Notes under the pieces: model-generated
Seen by the model: only the letters and a program-made list of their open reading frames with translations
Told to the model about the DNA's origin: nothing
Databases searched by the model: none
Made by a program: the position numbers and the translations under genes
Part shown: one piece after another, positions 1 through 9,570 of the stretch
Layout of the letters: each line of letters starts with the position of its first letter
Numbering within the stretch: the first letter of the stretch is position 1
From: Roseovarius sp. THAF9
GTDB taxonomy: Bacteria; Pseudomonadota; Alphaproteobacteria; Rhodobacterales; Rhodobacteraceae
Assembly: GCF_009363715.1 (NCBI RefSeq)
Contig: NZ_CP045404.1
Coordinates: forward strand, 836,001-900,000
Direction: 5' to 3'
Length of the DNA: 64,000 nt

Positions 1-653
1 CAATGCTTGTCTTCATTCAGTTTGTGCGTGAGTTCCGTGAAGGCACCTTCTGCAATGCAGTTTCTAATTTCCTGCGCAGAGAGTCTAATGCCGCCAGAGT
101 TAATCCTTTCGAACACAAAATGGATGCTGTCGATGGAATCTTTTGGACTTTCTTGACTGAAAACGACCGCATGCACGATTGAGTCGTCCAAACGCAACTG
201 ATCGTCTGGGTCTAGATCATCATAGGTTAGCCCATTCCAAGGCTCTCTTACGCCGATTAGCCGGAATGCTGTTTCTCTAAAAACGCCTTTGTAGAACGCT
301 TGCAAAGTCTTGAGGCGTTGCTGCCCGTCAATAACGAGATTTTTTCCATCCTCCGGTCGCTTGTATAAGAAAATTCCGGGTACGGGCAGCCCCATAAGAA
401 GCGACTCTATGAAACGTGATGCATGAGTTTTGGACCACACAAACCTCCTCTGGAAATCAGGCACAATGAAAGCGCCAGTATCCATTCGCTTAACTAATGA
501 GTCTACTGTGTAATCAGCGCCGTAGCTTCTAATTGTGTATGAGCCTTTAGACGTGGACTCTTGCTCGGATTCGTCGTCAACGCCTTCTGCCAAAGACAAG
601 TCCTCTTCATCTTCTGAAGGTACTTGATCGTCGATAGTTGTATCTGTTGTCAT
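1..653 (-). CDS. DUF262 (GmrSD/ParB-like fold) protein, N-terminal part only
   Basis: A reading frame opens with ATG at 653 and runs off the left edge without a stop, giving about 217 residues. After an acidic N-terminal stretch it shows the marks of the DUF262 family: VPDFQRRFVWS, then VIDGQQRLKTL, then FERINSGGIRLSAQEIRNCI. DUF262 domains have a ParB/Srx-like fold and occur in the GmrSD type IV restriction enzyme and other defence or DNA-processing proteins; the C-terminal partner domain that would decide the function lies outside the window. The start lies 4 bp after the ettA stop, so it is probably read through from ettA. Base composition is clearly more AT-rich than ettA, which suggests acquisition. 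Confidence 0.8.
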   Translation of the reverse strand, partial: MTTDTTIDDQVPSEDEEDLSLAEGVDDESEQESTSKGSYTIRSYGADYTVDSLVKRMDTGAFIVPDFQRRFVWSKTHASRFIESLLMGLPVPGIFLYKRPEDGKNLVIDGQQRLKTLQAFYKGVFRETAFRLIGVREPWNGLTYDDLDPDDQLRLDDSIVHAVVFSQESPKDSIDSIHFVFERINSGGIRLSAQEIRNCIAEGAFTELTHKLNEDKH

Positions 654-657
654 CGCG

Positions 658-2313
658 TTACCGTGCAAACTTCTTATGCTTGATCCTTTTCGGTTCTAAC
701 GCGTCTGGACCCAAACGTCTCTTCTTATCTTCCTCGTAATCCTCAAAGTTGCCTTCGAACCATTCCACGTGGGCCTCGCCTTCGAACGCCAGGATATGCG
801 TGCAGATGCGGTCGAGGAAAAAGCGGTCGTGGGAGATGACCACGGCGCAGCCGGCGAAATCGACCAGCGCGTCTTCAAGCGCGCGGAGGGTTTCGACGTC
901 GAGGTCGTTGGTGGGTTCGTCGAGCAGGAGGACGTTGCCGCCTTCTTTCAGGAGGCGGGCCATGTGGACGCGGTTACGTTCGCCGCCTGACAGCAGCGAG
1001 ACCTTTTTCTGCTGGTCGCCGCCCTTGAAGTTGAAGGAGGAGCAATAGGCGCGGGAGTTCACCTGTGCGTCGCCCAGCTGGATGATTTCGGCGCCGCCGG
1101 TGATGGCCTCCCACACGGTGTCGTTGTCCTTGAGGTCGTCGCGGGACTGGTCGACATAGCTGAGTTCGACCGTGTCGCCGTAGGACAGCTCGCCCTTGTC
1201 CGGCTGCTCCTGCCCGGTGAACATCTTGAACAGCGTGGATTTACCGGCGCCGTTGGGGCCGATCACGCCGACGATGCCGCCGGGGGGTAGCGAGAAGGTT
1301 AGGTCCTCGATCAGAAGCTTGTCGCCCATGGCCTTTTGCAGGCCCTCGACCTCGATCACCTTGCCGCCAAGGCGGGGGCCGTTGGGGATGACGATCTGGG
1401 CGCGGGAGACCTTTTCACGCTCGGACTGGTTGGCCAGCTCGTTGTAGCGTTCGATCCGGGCCTTCTGCTTGGATTGGCGGGCCTTCTGGCCTTGGCGCAT
1501 CCATTCCAACTCGCGTTCGAGGGTCTTCTGTTTGGACTTGTCCTCGCGCTTTTCCTGCTCCAGCCGCTTGGCCTTTTGCTCCAGCCACGCGGAATAGTTG
1601 CCCTCGTAGGGGATGCCGCGGCCGCGGTCCAGCTCGAGAATCCAGCCGGTGATGTCGTCGAGGAAATAGCGGTCGTGGGTGACGATCAGGATCGTGCCCT
1701 TGTAGTCGATGAGGTGCTGTTGCAGCCACGCGATGGTTTCCGCATCCAGGTGGTTGGTGGGCTCGTCCAGCAGCAGCATGTCGGGCGCTTCGAGCAGCAG
1801 TTTGCAGAGCGCGACGCGGCGTTTTTCACCGCCCGAGAGGGTGGTCACGTCGGCGTCGTCGGGGGGGCAGCGGAGCGCCTCCATCGAGACATCGACCTGG
1901 CTGTCGAGATCCCAGAGGTTGTTGGAGTCGATCTCATCCTGAAGGGCGGCCATCTCGTCGGCGGTCTCGTCCGAGTAGTTCATGGCCAGTTCGTTGAAGC
2001 GTTCCAGCTTGGCCTTGTGGGCGGCGACGCCGAGCATTACGTTTTCGCGCACGGTGAGGTTGGGGTCCAGTTCGGGCTCCTGCGGCAGGTAGCCAACCTT
2101 GGCGCCTTCGGCGGACCACGCCTCGCCGGTGAAATCGGTGTCGAGGCCGGCCATGATCTTCATCAGGGTGGATTTACCGGCGCCGTTCACGCCGACGACG
2201 CCGATCTTCACGCCGGGCAGGAAGCTGAGATGGATGTTCTCGAAGCATTTCTTGCCGCCGGGGTAGGTCTTGGAGACGCCCTGCATGTGGTAGACGTATT
2301 GATAGGCTGCCAT
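658..2313 (-). CDS. ettA: Energy-dependent translational throttle protein EttA (ABC-F ATPase)
   Basis: 551 residues, the usual EttA length. It is a cytoplasmic ABC-F protein with two ATPase domains and no membrane segment. The first domain has Walker A GVNGAGKS at 41-48, signature LSGGEKR near 159-165 and Walker B LLLLDEP near 179-185; the second has GPNGAGKS at 352-359 and LSGGERNR near 441-448. The basic, charged linker at about 240-305 is where the P-site tRNA interaction motif lies in this family. EttA binds the ribosomal E site and gates translation according to the ATP/ADP ratio. The start at 2313 gives the typical MAAYQYVYHM opening. It is intact and complete, followed at once by the DUF262 gene. 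Confidence 0.95.
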   Translation of the reverse strand: MAAYQYVYHMQGVSKTYPGGKKCFENIHLSFLPGVKIGVVGVNGAGKSTLMKIMAGLDTDFTGEAWSAEGAKVGYLPQEPELDPNLTVRENVMLGVAAHKAKLERFNELAMNYSDETADEMAALQDEIDSNNLWDLDSQVDVSMEALRCPPDDADVTTLSGGEKRRVALCKLLLEAPDMLLLDEPTNHLDAETIAWLQQHLIDYKGTILIVTHDRYFLDDITGWILELDRGRGIPYEGNYSAWLEQKAKRLEQEKREDKSKQKTLERELEWMRQGQKARQSKQKARIERYNELANQSEREKVSRAQIVIPNGPRLGGKVIEVEGLQKAMGDKLLIEDLTFSLPPGGIVGVIGPNGAGKSTLFKMFTGQEQPDKGELSYGDTVELSYVDQSRDDLKDNDTVWEAITGGAEIIQLGDAQVNSRAYCSSFNFKGGDQQKKVSLLSGGERNRVHMARLLKEGGNVLLLDEPTNDLDVETLRALEDALVDFAGCAVVISHDRFFLDRICTHILAFEGEAHVEWFEGNFEDYEEDKKRRLGPDALEPKRIKHKKFAR

Positions 2314-2393
2314 GGTCCGTGCTCTTTTCGTAAAGGGGATACGTTGAGGCCCATGTAACCGCGCCGGGCGGCGAATTCAAACGGGATAACGCG

Positions 2394-4253
2394 TCAGGCG
2401 CGCGGGTGCAGGCGGGTGACGCGGGAGGTGTCCGGGTCCTTGCCGAAGTCCGCGGGCAGGGGCAGGTTGGCGGAAAGCCAGGCGATCATGTCGTCGCAGG
2501 GCTGGGGATGGGCCAGCACGAAGCCTTGGATCGCGGGGCAGCGGGCGACGCGCAGAAGGCGCAGCTGCTCGGCGGTTTCGACCCCTTCGGCGGTGACATG
2601 GGTGCCCAGCTTGCGGCACAGCTCGATGATGGATCGCACGATGGCGCGGTTGCGCGGGTCGGTGGCGATGTTGGCGGTCAGAGAGCAGTCGAGCTTGATC
2701 TCGTCCACCTCGATTTCCGAGATATGGGCAAGGCCCGCATAGCCGGTGCCGAAATCGTCGAGCGCCACGCGGGCGCCCAGGCGTTTCAGGCGTTCGACGG
2801 CGGTGGCGATGGTGCGCCCGCCGCCCTGCAGGATCGTGGTCTCGGTGATCTCGACGCAGATCTGCGCGGGCTTGAGGCCGCGCGATTGCAGCGCCCAGTC
2901 CAGAAGACCGGCGTAGTTCACGTCCGTGAGCGCCTCGGCGGAGACGTTGAGGGAGAGGGTCAGATCCTCGAACCCGGCCTCGTGCAGGCGTTTGAGCGCG
3001 TCGAGCGACAGGTGCATCGACTGGTAGTCGAGATCGGCCAATACGCCGGCGCGGCGGGCGGTTTCGAAAAACGCGCCGGGGGGCAGTTGGCCGAGGCGGG
3101 GATGGTTCCAGCGCAGAAGCGTCTCACACCCGGTGATGCGCCCGCGCGTGAGGTCAAGCTGGGGTTGCAGGTGCACGGTCAGTTGTTTCTCGGTGGTGGC
3201 GAGGCGCAATTCGCGGGCCATCCGGTTCTGCGCGATCTGAACCTGCCCCAAGGCGGGTGTGTAGAGCTGGACGCGGCTGCGGCCCCGGGTCTTGGCCTCG
3301 TAGAGGGCCTGGTCGGCGTGGTGGATGAGGGTTTCGCCGTTTTCGGTGCTGTCCTGCGCCAGGCAGGCGCCGATCGAGAGGCCCACGCGGATTGCCTGGT
3401 TGTTCCACATCAACGGGTCGTCGGTGGCCCCGAGCAGGAGTTCCGCCCGGGTCAGCAGCGCGTCCTCTGTCGCCATGCCGAGGCAGACCAGCAGGAACTC
3501 GTCGCCGCCGATGCGGCAGGCCAGATCCTGGGGGCCGCAGAAGCGGCGCAGGAGGTCGGCCACGTGAAGGAGTGCGGCGTCGCCGGCGGCGTGGCCCAGC
3601 GTGTCGTTGATTTCCTTGAACTTGTCGAGGTCCAGATGCAGTACGCCGACGCGCCGTTCAGCCAGGGCGCGGGCCACGATGTCGGAGGCGAGATATTGCG
3701 ACAGTCGCTTGCGGTTGGCCAGCCCTGTCAGGTCATCGTGATGTGCGGCATGTTGCAGGCGGGCCTTGGCGCGGCGCAGGTGCTGTTCAGTCTCGACCGT
3801 GCCGGTCACGTCGCGGCAGGTGACCGCGATCTTGTGGCCCGTGGGCGTGGCCAGCAGCGTGAAGCTGTGCAGGTTCCAGAACGTCTCGCCATTCGCGCGC
3901 TTGTGCCGGGCAAGGTGGTCGCGGTCGAAGATGGCGCTTTGGATGTCATAGCGGAAGGCCGCCACCTTGGCGGGGTCGACGCGCGCGCCGTCGGGCAGAA
4001 CATGGGCCATGACCTTGATCCCGCGCACGCGGTCGAGAGAAGTGGCGAACATCGCCTCGGCGGCGGGGTTCATCCATTCGACGTGACCTTCGATATCCTG
4101 GATGATGATGGCGTCCTGGGTCCGGTTCAGGAATTGCGGGCAGCAAGACAGGTCGGCCACCGGGCGCGACGGCGCGGACCCGTCCGCTGACGGACCCTGC
4201 GCCGCATCGGTGGGATGCGGGTGCGGTATGTTGCTCTGCTCTGCCACGCCCAT
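2394..4253 (-). CDS. PAS-GGDEF-EAL cyclic-di-GMP signalling protein
   Basis: 619 residues. A PAS sensor domain occupies about 40-150, a GGDEF domain about 165-330 with intact GGDEF at 249-253, and an EAL phosphodiesterase domain about 345-600. The RxxD inhibitory site normally just before GGDEF is not present. In the EAL domain the signature is ETL (377-379) rather than EAL, but the glutamate is kept, as are DDFGTGY (499-505), the lysine of EIKLD (520) and AEGVE, so phosphodiesterase activity is plausible. There is no signal peptide or membrane span, so it should be cytoplasmic. Whether it makes or degrades cyclic-di-GMP cannot be told from sequence. It is divergent from nadD across about 170 bp. 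Confidence 0.9.
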   Translation of the reverse strand: MGVAEQSNIPHPHPTDAAQGPSADGSAPSRPVADLSCCPQFLNRTQDAIIIQDIEGHVEWMNPAAEAMFATSLDRVRGIKVMAHVLPDGARVDPAKVAAFRYDIQSAIFDRDHLARHKRANGETFWNLHSFTLLATPTGHKIAVTCRDVTGTVETEQHLRRAKARLQHAAHHDDLTGLANRKRLSQYLASDIVARALAERRVGVLHLDLDKFKEINDTLGHAAGDAALLHVADLLRRFCGPQDLACRIGGDEFLLVCLGMATEDALLTRAELLLGATDDPLMWNNQAIRVGLSIGACLAQDSTENGETLIHHADQALYEAKTRGRSRVQLYTPALGQVQIAQNRMARELRLATTEKQLTVHLQPQLDLTRGRITGCETLLRWNHPRLGQLPPGAFFETARRAGVLADLDYQSMHLSLDALKRLHEAGFEDLTLSLNVSAEALTDVNYAGLLDWALQSRGLKPAQICVEITETTILQGGGRTIATAVERLKRLGARVALDDFGTGYAGLAHISEIEVDEIKLDCSLTANIATDPRNRAIVRSIIELCRKLGTHVTAEGVETAEQLRLLRVARCPAIQGFVLAHPQPCDDMIAWLSANLPLPADFGKDPDTSRVTRLHPRA

Positions 4254-4427
4254 ACTCTTGCGGTACTCACCAAGTGCCGTCTTGCCACGCGGCGCTTAAC
4301 ATTCCGTGCGCCGTCAAAGGCTAAATCCCTAAAATTGCGCCGAATCCCGGCGCGGGGACGCGTGGTGAAAAGGCTGGACATCCAGTAGCATCCCGGCGAT
4401 TTCAGGGGCGACGCAAAGGAAGAAGAC

Positions 4428-5042
4428 ATGCGTGTGCGCTTGCCGATGACGCGGCCCGGTATGGTGATCGGGCTTTTGGGGGGGTCGTTCGACCCGCCCC
4501 ATGCGGGCCATGTGCATATCAGCCGCGAGGCGCTGCGGCGCTTCGGCCTTGACCGGGTGTGGTGGCTGGTGAGCCCTGGCAACCCGCTGAAGGCGCGGGG
4601 GCCGCAGCCGCTGGCGCGGCGGATGGCGGCGTGCCGGGCGCTGGTGGATCATCCGCGCATCCATGTCAGCGATTTCGAGGCGCAGGTCGGCACGCGCTAT
4701 ACCGCCGAGACGCTGGCGATGCTGCAAAGGATGCGACCGCATGTGCATTTCGTTTGGCTGATGGGCGCAGACAACCTGGCGCAGTTCGAGCACTGGCAGG
4801 ACTGGCGGCAGATCATGGAAACGGTGCCGATCGGCGTGCTGGCCCGGCCTGGGCAGCGCATTTCGGCGCGGATGTCGAAGCCGGCGCGGATCTATCGCAG
4901 GGTGCGCATCCCGGCGCGGCAGTCGCGGGCGCTGCGCCTGGCCGCCCCGCCGGCGTGGTGTTTCGTCAATGTCCCGATGAGCGCGCTGTCGTCGACGGCG
5001 CTGCGGGCAAGGGGCGACTGGGCCGATATTTCGGAAAGTTGA
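4428..5042 (+). CDS. nadD: Nicotinate-nucleotide adenylyltransferase NadD
   Basis: 204 residues. It transfers AMP from ATP to nicotinate mononucleotide to form deamido-NAD in NAD synthesis. The nucleotidyltransferase motif [11 protein letters not shown] lies near 18-28, the substrate motif VSPGNPLK follows, and the C-terminal SSTALRARG matches the ISSTxxR motif that holds ATP. The chosen ATG has an AGGAAGA ribosome site just upstream; internal methionines at about 7 and 12 are possible alternatives. It is followed by the PBP4-type gene after 77 bp. The rsfS gene often found next to nadD is absent here. Confidence 0.94.
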   Translation: MRVRLPMTRPGMVIGLLGGSFDPPHAGHVHISREALRRFGLDRVWWLVSPGNPLKARGPQPLARRMAACRALVDHPRIHVSDFEAQVGTRYTAETLAMLQRMRPHVHFVWLMGADNLAQFEHWQDWRQIMETVPIGVLARPGQRISARMSKPARIYRRVRIPARQSRALRLAAPPAWCFVNVPMSALSSTALRARGDWADISES

Positions 5043-5119
5043 TCGCAAGACCGCGACATGGTGCCGGCAGGAGCGAATTGCCGATTGTGTGACATGCCGC
5101 GCTTGGTTTAATTGGGCCC

Positions 5120-6622
5120 ATGCGTACGAAGATTTCCCGACGGTTCCTGTTGACGACGGCGCTGGCCAGCCTGGCGGGCGGCGCGATGGCGAATGCGCCC
5201 AAGGTGTCGCTGCGCCCGCAGCTGCGCCCCGAGGGCGGGGCCGAGGCGGCGCGCATTCGCTCGGTTCCTAGCGTCGACGCGCTGATCGAACGGGCCAAGC
5301 TGGGCGGCGACGTGGGATGTGCGGTCATCGACGTGAAAACCGGCAAGGTGCTGGAAGGCGTTGAGGCCGGCGAGGGCATGCCGCCCGCGAGCGTGATGAA
5401 GGCGATCACCGCGCTCTACGCGATGGAGACGCTGGGCGCGGGATACCGGTTCGAGACGCGGCTTGTCGCGACCGGGCCGGTCAAGGACGGTGTGCTGGAC
5501 GGCGACCTGGTGCTGGCGGGCGGCGGTGACCCGGTGCTGGACACCAATGGGCTGGCCGACATGGCCGCGCGGCTGAAGCAGGCCGGGGTGAGCCGGGTGA
5601 CCGGCAAGCTGCGGGCCTGGGACGGGGCCTTGCCCTTTACCCGGTTCATCGACGACGAGCAGCCCCAGCATGTGGGCTATAACCCGTCGCTGTCGGGGCT
5701 GAACCTGAATTTCAACCGGGTGCATTTCGAGTGGAAGCGGTCGGGCGGGGATTACACCGTGGCGATGGACGCGCGGTCGGATCGCTATCGTCCGTCGGTG
5801 CGCGTGGCGCGGATGCGCGTCGCCAAGCGCAAGGGGCCGGTTTACACCTACGAGGACGCGGGCGATCACGACGCGTGGACCGTGGCATCGGGGGCGCTGG
5901 GCAATGGCGGGTCGCGGTGGCTGCCGGTGCGGCGGCCGGGGGATTATGCCGCCGAGGTGTTCACCGCGCTGGCACAGGCACAGGGCGTGACGCTGAGCGC
6001 GGGCGAGATGTTCGAGGGCACGCCCGAGGGCAAGGTCTTGGTCAGTCACATGAGCGAGCCTTTGGTACCGATCTTGCAGGATATGTTGAAGTATTCCAAC
6101 AATCTGACCGCCGAGCTGGTCGGGCTGACGGCCAGTGCCGCGCGGCTGGGCCGGCCTGTGGGTCTGGCGGATTCGGGTGCCGAGATGAGTGCCTGGGCGC
6201 AGGAGACGCTGGGCATGACGGGGGCCAGGCTGGTCGATCATTCGGGTCTGGGCGAGATGTCGCGGGTCACGCCGTTGGCCATGGCGCGGGCGCTGGCGCG
6301 GGTGCATGGCGAGGGGCGGCTGAAGCCGATCCTGAAGCCGTTTTTGATGCGCGACGGCAACGGCGGCATCATGCGGGACCATCCCGTGAAGGTCGCCTCG
6401 AAGACCGGGACGCTGTATTTCGTCAGCACGCTGGCGGGCTATGCCACGGCGCCGGACGGCACCGAGCTGGCCTTTGCGGTCTTCACGCATAACGCCAAGC
6501 TGCGCGAACCGATCGACAGCCGGTCGGACGTGAGCCCGCCGGGCGCAGCCAGCTGGAACCGGCGCGCCAAGCAGCTTCAGCAGGGGCTGATCGAACGCTG
6601 GAGCGTGATCTACGCGGGGTGA
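5120..6622 (+). CDS. dacB: D-alanyl-D-alanine carboxypeptidase/endopeptidase (PBP4 family, DacB)
   Basis: 500 residues. It is a class C penicillin-binding protein that trims or cuts peptidoglycan cross-links in the periplasm. The three active-site motifs of serine DD-peptidases are all present: SVMK at 91-94, SNN at 326-328 and KTG at 428-430, with the large insertion between the first two that is typical of PBP4. The N terminus (SRRFLLTTALASLAGGAMA, cleavage near 24) is an export signal; the twin arginine followed by a short hydrophobic stretch resembles a Tat signal, although the core is also compatible with Sec. Confidence 0.93.
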   Translation: MRTKISRRFLLTTALASLAGGAMANAPKVSLRPQLRPEGGAEAARIRSVPSVDALIERAKLGGDVGCAVIDVKTGKVLEGVEAGEGMPPASVMKAITALYAMETLGAGYRFETRLVATGPVKDGVLDGDLVLAGGGDPVLDTNGLADMAARLKQAGVSRVTGKLRAWDGALPFTRFIDDEQPQHVGYNPSLSGLNLNFNRVHFEWKRSGGDYTVAMDARSDRYRPSVRVARMRVAKRKGPVYTYEDAGDHDAWTVASGALGNGGSRWLPVRRPGDYAAEVFTALAQAQGVTLSAGEMFEGTPEGKVLVSHMSEPLVPILQDMLKYSNNLTAELVGLTASAARLGRPVGLADSGAEMSAWAQETLGMTGARLVDHSGLGEMSRVTPLAMARALARVHGEGRLKPILKPFLMRDGNGGIMRDHPVKVASKTGTLYFVSTLAGYATAPDGTELAFAVFTHNAKLREPIDSRSDVSPPGAASWNRRAKQLQQGLIERWSVIYAG

Positions 6623-6791
6623 GCCTGGCCCTCCGGTCATGACGCTCAGAGGTTGCGGTGGCGGTGGGGCGCACGTCTGGCGCGGGAAAAATCCGTAAAA
6701 TTGTCGATATTCCAGAAACAGTTACCTCAAATTTGCCTTAATTCGGGGCGATATTGACGCCGGAATTCAGCGCGAACAGGAGTAGCGATCA

Positions 6792-7352
6792 ATGTCACGT
6801 ATCTGGGTATTCGGATCTGTCCTTGTCACCGTCATTGCGGCCCTCAAGACCTTGCTGGTCGTTCATTTCGCCTTTGGGGGCGTCTCGGGCGCGCCGAGCC
6901 TGGTGGTGCTGTCGGGTCTTTTCGCGCTGTTCTTTGCGCTGACCGCGGTGGTGGCCTATGTCGCCTGCACGCAGCTGACCCGGCACGTGGTGCAAAAGCG
7001 CCGTGAAAAGCTGGCCCCGGGGATGAGCGAACCCGTCGCCAAGGAAACGGTCATCCTGCGCCATGCGCCGGACTGGGGCCTGTCGCAGGCCGAGGCGGAC
7101 GTGGCGATTTTCGTGGCCAAGGGATTTTCCAACAGCGAAATAGCCGACATGCGCGGCAGCGCGATCACCACGGTGAAATCGCAGCTGGGCCGGATCTATC
7201 AAAAATCGGGGCTGGAATCGCGCTATCAGTTGATCGCCTTCGTCACTGACGAGGTCGTGTCGATGGCGCGCGAGGCCGAAGAACCCGTCGCAAAGGTCAG
7301 CACCAAGGATGCCCTGCCGCTGGTCGGGCGCCGCAAGCAGCACGCGGCCTGA
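6792..7352 (+). CDS. Membrane-anchored LuxR-type helix-turn-helix regulator
   Basis: 186 residues. Two hydrophobic segments at about 5-28 and 34-58 are followed by a basic connector and a LuxR/GerE-type DNA-binding domain at about 94-150 (GLSQAEADVAIFVAKGFSNS, then EIADMRGSAITTVKSQLGRI). There is no receiver or autoinducer domain, so the protein looks like a DNA-binding domain held at the inner membrane. The start is supported by an AGGAG ribosome site 9 bp upstream. It converges on tadG with only 14 bp between the stops. Its target is not known; the Tad locus next door is an obvious candidate but this is inference. Confidence 0.85.
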   Translation: MSRIWVFGSVLVTVIAALKTLLVVHFAFGGVSGAPSLVVLSGLFALFFALTAVVAYVACTQLTRHVVQKRREKLAPGMSEPVAKETVILRHAPDWGLSQAEADVAIFVAKGFSNSEIADMRGSAITTVKSQLGRIYQKSGLESRYQLIAFVTDEVVSMAREAEEPVAKVSTKDALPLVGRRKQHAA

Positions 7353-7366
7353 AACGCCGGTTGGCA

Positions 7367-9145
7367 TTACTGGACCAACCGAATGAGTTCGCAGTGATGC
7401 CCGGTCAGGGTCAGCTCACCCGATCCGAGCTCTAGCCCGACACTCTCCAACACACTGTCCACCACGCCGTCGACCGGCGTGGTGAGCGCGGCCAGAAGCT
7501 GGGCCGGAAGATTGGCGAGCAGGGTATTGACCACGGGGGCCGCGATTCCGGTCACGAGGCCCTGTTGATCGGGCTTGATCCGGATTTCAGTGTTCTCGGA
7601 CGACAGGAGCGTGCTGACGGCACTGGTCGTCAGACGTTCCGAGCCGAAGCTGCGCACGGTGTCACCGGCGGCCACGTCGCCATGGGTGAATGTTATGCGG
7701 TCGGTGTTCGAGCTGCCTACGGTGACGTGACTGCGGGCCTGAACCACGAGGTCGGCCAGCACGAGGTCGGGCAGCAGCGCTACCGGGATGGTGATGCGCA
7801 CGGTCAGCAGATCGGCAAAGCCGAGTGTGGCAGGGTCGATGGGCGCGCTGGCGCTGGTGCCTGCGGGCAAGGTGCCGAGGTAGAGCGCGGCGAGCGACGT
7901 GCCGTTTGCCGGATGCAGGGGCGTATGTGACACCAGAAAGGACGCGGCAGGATCGGACGGGCGCGAGGCGCTACAGCTGATCTCGTCCAGCGTGGCGGTG
8001 GCGCCGGCGAGTTCCACGTAGAGCGGCACATGCAGATCGGCGGCAGTGACCTCGCCGGCCAAGCCCGTCAGCAGGCCGGGATAGGCGTCGATATCGAGGC
8101 CAAGGCGCGCGGCGGCGCGGTGCAGTTGCACGCCTTCCTCGCCCAGGGCGACCCAGCCGGATTGCGCGGGCGGCTCGCCCGCCGTCAGTTGCGCGTCGAC
8201 TCCGACGATGCCGGCGACATCCAGGTCCAACCCCAGGGAGGCGGCGTCGATATCCTCGCTGGCGACCACGGCCTTGACGATATCGAGGGCCGTGACGTCG
8301 ATCTCGGTCAGGAAATCGGTGGCGGTCAGGCCCAGGCGGGTGTCGATGCCGCCCACGACGGCGGCCACGTCGATCTGTTGGCCCGTAGCGGCGCTGGCAA
8401 GCCCGGCGAGGCTGCCGGCGAGGGCGGGCGGCAGTTCGGAGGCCAGCGCGTCGAGCAGGGTGTCGACGGTGGTGACGGCGTCCAGCACCTCGGCGGGGTT
8501 GCGCGAGGTGCCGCCGGTGAGCGCGTCGAGGGTTTCCATCAGGGAGCCCAGATTGACCTGCGCGTCGGCGAGCAGGGTCAGGTCGCCCGCCCCGATCGCG
8601 GCACCGACGCCGTATTCCGCCGTCAGCACGGCGTCGAGCGCGGCAGGATCGAGATCGGCCAGATGGCTGTTCAGTGAAAAGCTGGCCGCGCCGGTCCGGG
8701 TGGCCATGGCGCTGCGGCTGAGGTCGACGGTGGGCGTCCCGCTGAAGATCTGGGCGAAATAGAGCGGTGAAGCGTCGCTGAGCGTGACCTGGGCGGCGTT
8801 CACGATCTCAGTCTCGTCGTCGAGCGGCACGAACCGCTCGGTCCGGGGAATGGCGGGGTTGCGGAAGTAGCGCCCGGTTTGCAACCCGGTGAGGGTGGAA
8901 GCGGCGCGGCCATTGTTCGTGATGGCGTCAACCGCGCGGGTCTCGGCGGCGGAGGCGTCGGCCACGGCGCTCATCGCGCCGAGGTCGCTGGCAGCCTGAA
9001 GCCGGGCGCGGTCGCGGTAGAGCGCGGCGACATCGACGCCGAGCGCGACGAAGCCGAAGAGCACGGTCAGCATCAGCGACACGATGATGGCCACGACGCC
9101 GGACTCGTCCCGGCGAAAGCGGGCAATGCGGTCAGTAAGCGACAT
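7367..9145 (-). CDS. tadG: TadG-like Flp pilus assembly protein
   Basis: 592 residues. The N terminus is RRDESGVVAIIVSLMLTVLF, a TadE/TadG-type hydrophobic anchor, followed by GVDVAALYRDRARLQAASDL, the usual TadG start. The rest is a long, low-complexity periplasmic region rich in Ala, Leu, Asp and Thr. TadG-like proteins are envelope-anchored parts of the Tad/Flp pilus machinery whose exact role is unclear. It is the last gene of the tad run and overlaps the end of tadE by 14 bp. Confidence 0.85.
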   Translation of the reverse strand: MSLTDRIARFRRDESGVVAIIVSLMLTVLFGFVALGVDVAALYRDRARLQAASDLGAMSAVADASAAETRAVDAITNNGRAASTLTGLQTGRYFRNPAIPRTERFVPLDDETEIVNAAQVTLSDASPLYFAQIFSGTPTVDLSRSAMATRTGAASFSLNSHLADLDPAALDAVLTAEYGVGAAIGAGDLTLLADAQVNLGSLMETLDALTGGTSRNPAEVLDAVTTVDTLLDALASELPPALAGSLAGLASAATGQQIDVAAVVGGIDTRLGLTATDFLTEIDVTALDIVKAVVASEDIDAASLGLDLDVAGIVGVDAQLTAGEPPAQSGWVALGEEGVQLHRAAARLGLDIDAYPGLLTGLAGEVTAADLHVPLYVELAGATATLDEISCSASRPSDPAASFLVSHTPLHPANGTSLAALYLGTLPAGTSASAPIDPATLGFADLLTVRITIPVALLPDLVLADLVVQARSHVTVGSSNTDRITFTHGDVAAGDTVRSFGSERLTTSAVSTLLSSENTEIRIKPDQQGLVTGIAAPVVNTLLANLPAQLLAALTTPVDGVVDSVLESVGLELGSGELTLTGHHCELIRLVQ

Positions 9146-9566
9146 AGGCCCGCCCCTTTATGGTGTCGATGTCGAGGCCGAGAAAGCCGTCGGCCACGTC
9201 CAGCAGCGTGCCCTTGGCGGCATAGGTGACGTTGACGGTGATGCTGCCCATCGCCGCGCCGGAATAGTCGAGCGAGGTGGAGAGCGCCTCGTCCGTCAGC
9301 AGGGGATAGCGGGTGGCGCCCTCGGCCAGATACGCGGTGGCGATGTCGCGGCGCTCGATCTCGTCCAGTCCGGCGACCGAAGCGCGGGCGGCCCCGGCGG
9401 CCAGCTGGTGCACGGAATGGCTGACGCCCATGTAGAAACCCAGCGTGATGATGCCGAGGATCAGCGCGAAGAGGATCGGCGCGATCAGTACGAACTCGAT
9501 CGCGACGGCGCCGGTTGTGTCGCGGGCAAAGCGGCGGGCGGCGGTGGTGAGGGAAAGCATGGTCAT
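9132..9566 (-). CDS. tadE: TadE-like pseudopilin of the Tad/Flp pilus
   Basis: 144 residues. The leader RDTTGAVAIEFVLIAPILFA fits a TadE pseudopilin: a prepilin peptidase cut after Gly, with Glu at +5 and Phe at +6, followed by a hydrophobic helix. TadE-type pseudopilins are thought to help initiate or anchor the Flp pilus. It lies between tadC (4 bp upstream) and tadG (14-bp overlap), so it is translated as part of the same operon. ATG at 9566 was chosen; a second ATG two codons later is also possible. Confidence 0.88.
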   Translation of the reverse strand: MTMLSLTTAARRFARDTTGAVAIEFVLIAPILFALILGIITLGFYMGVSHSVHQLAAGAARASVAGLDEIERRDIATAYLAEGATRYPLLTDEALSTSLDYSGAAMGSITVNVTYAAKGTLLDVADGFLGLDIDTIKGRAYVAY

Positions 9567-9570
9567 GGTC

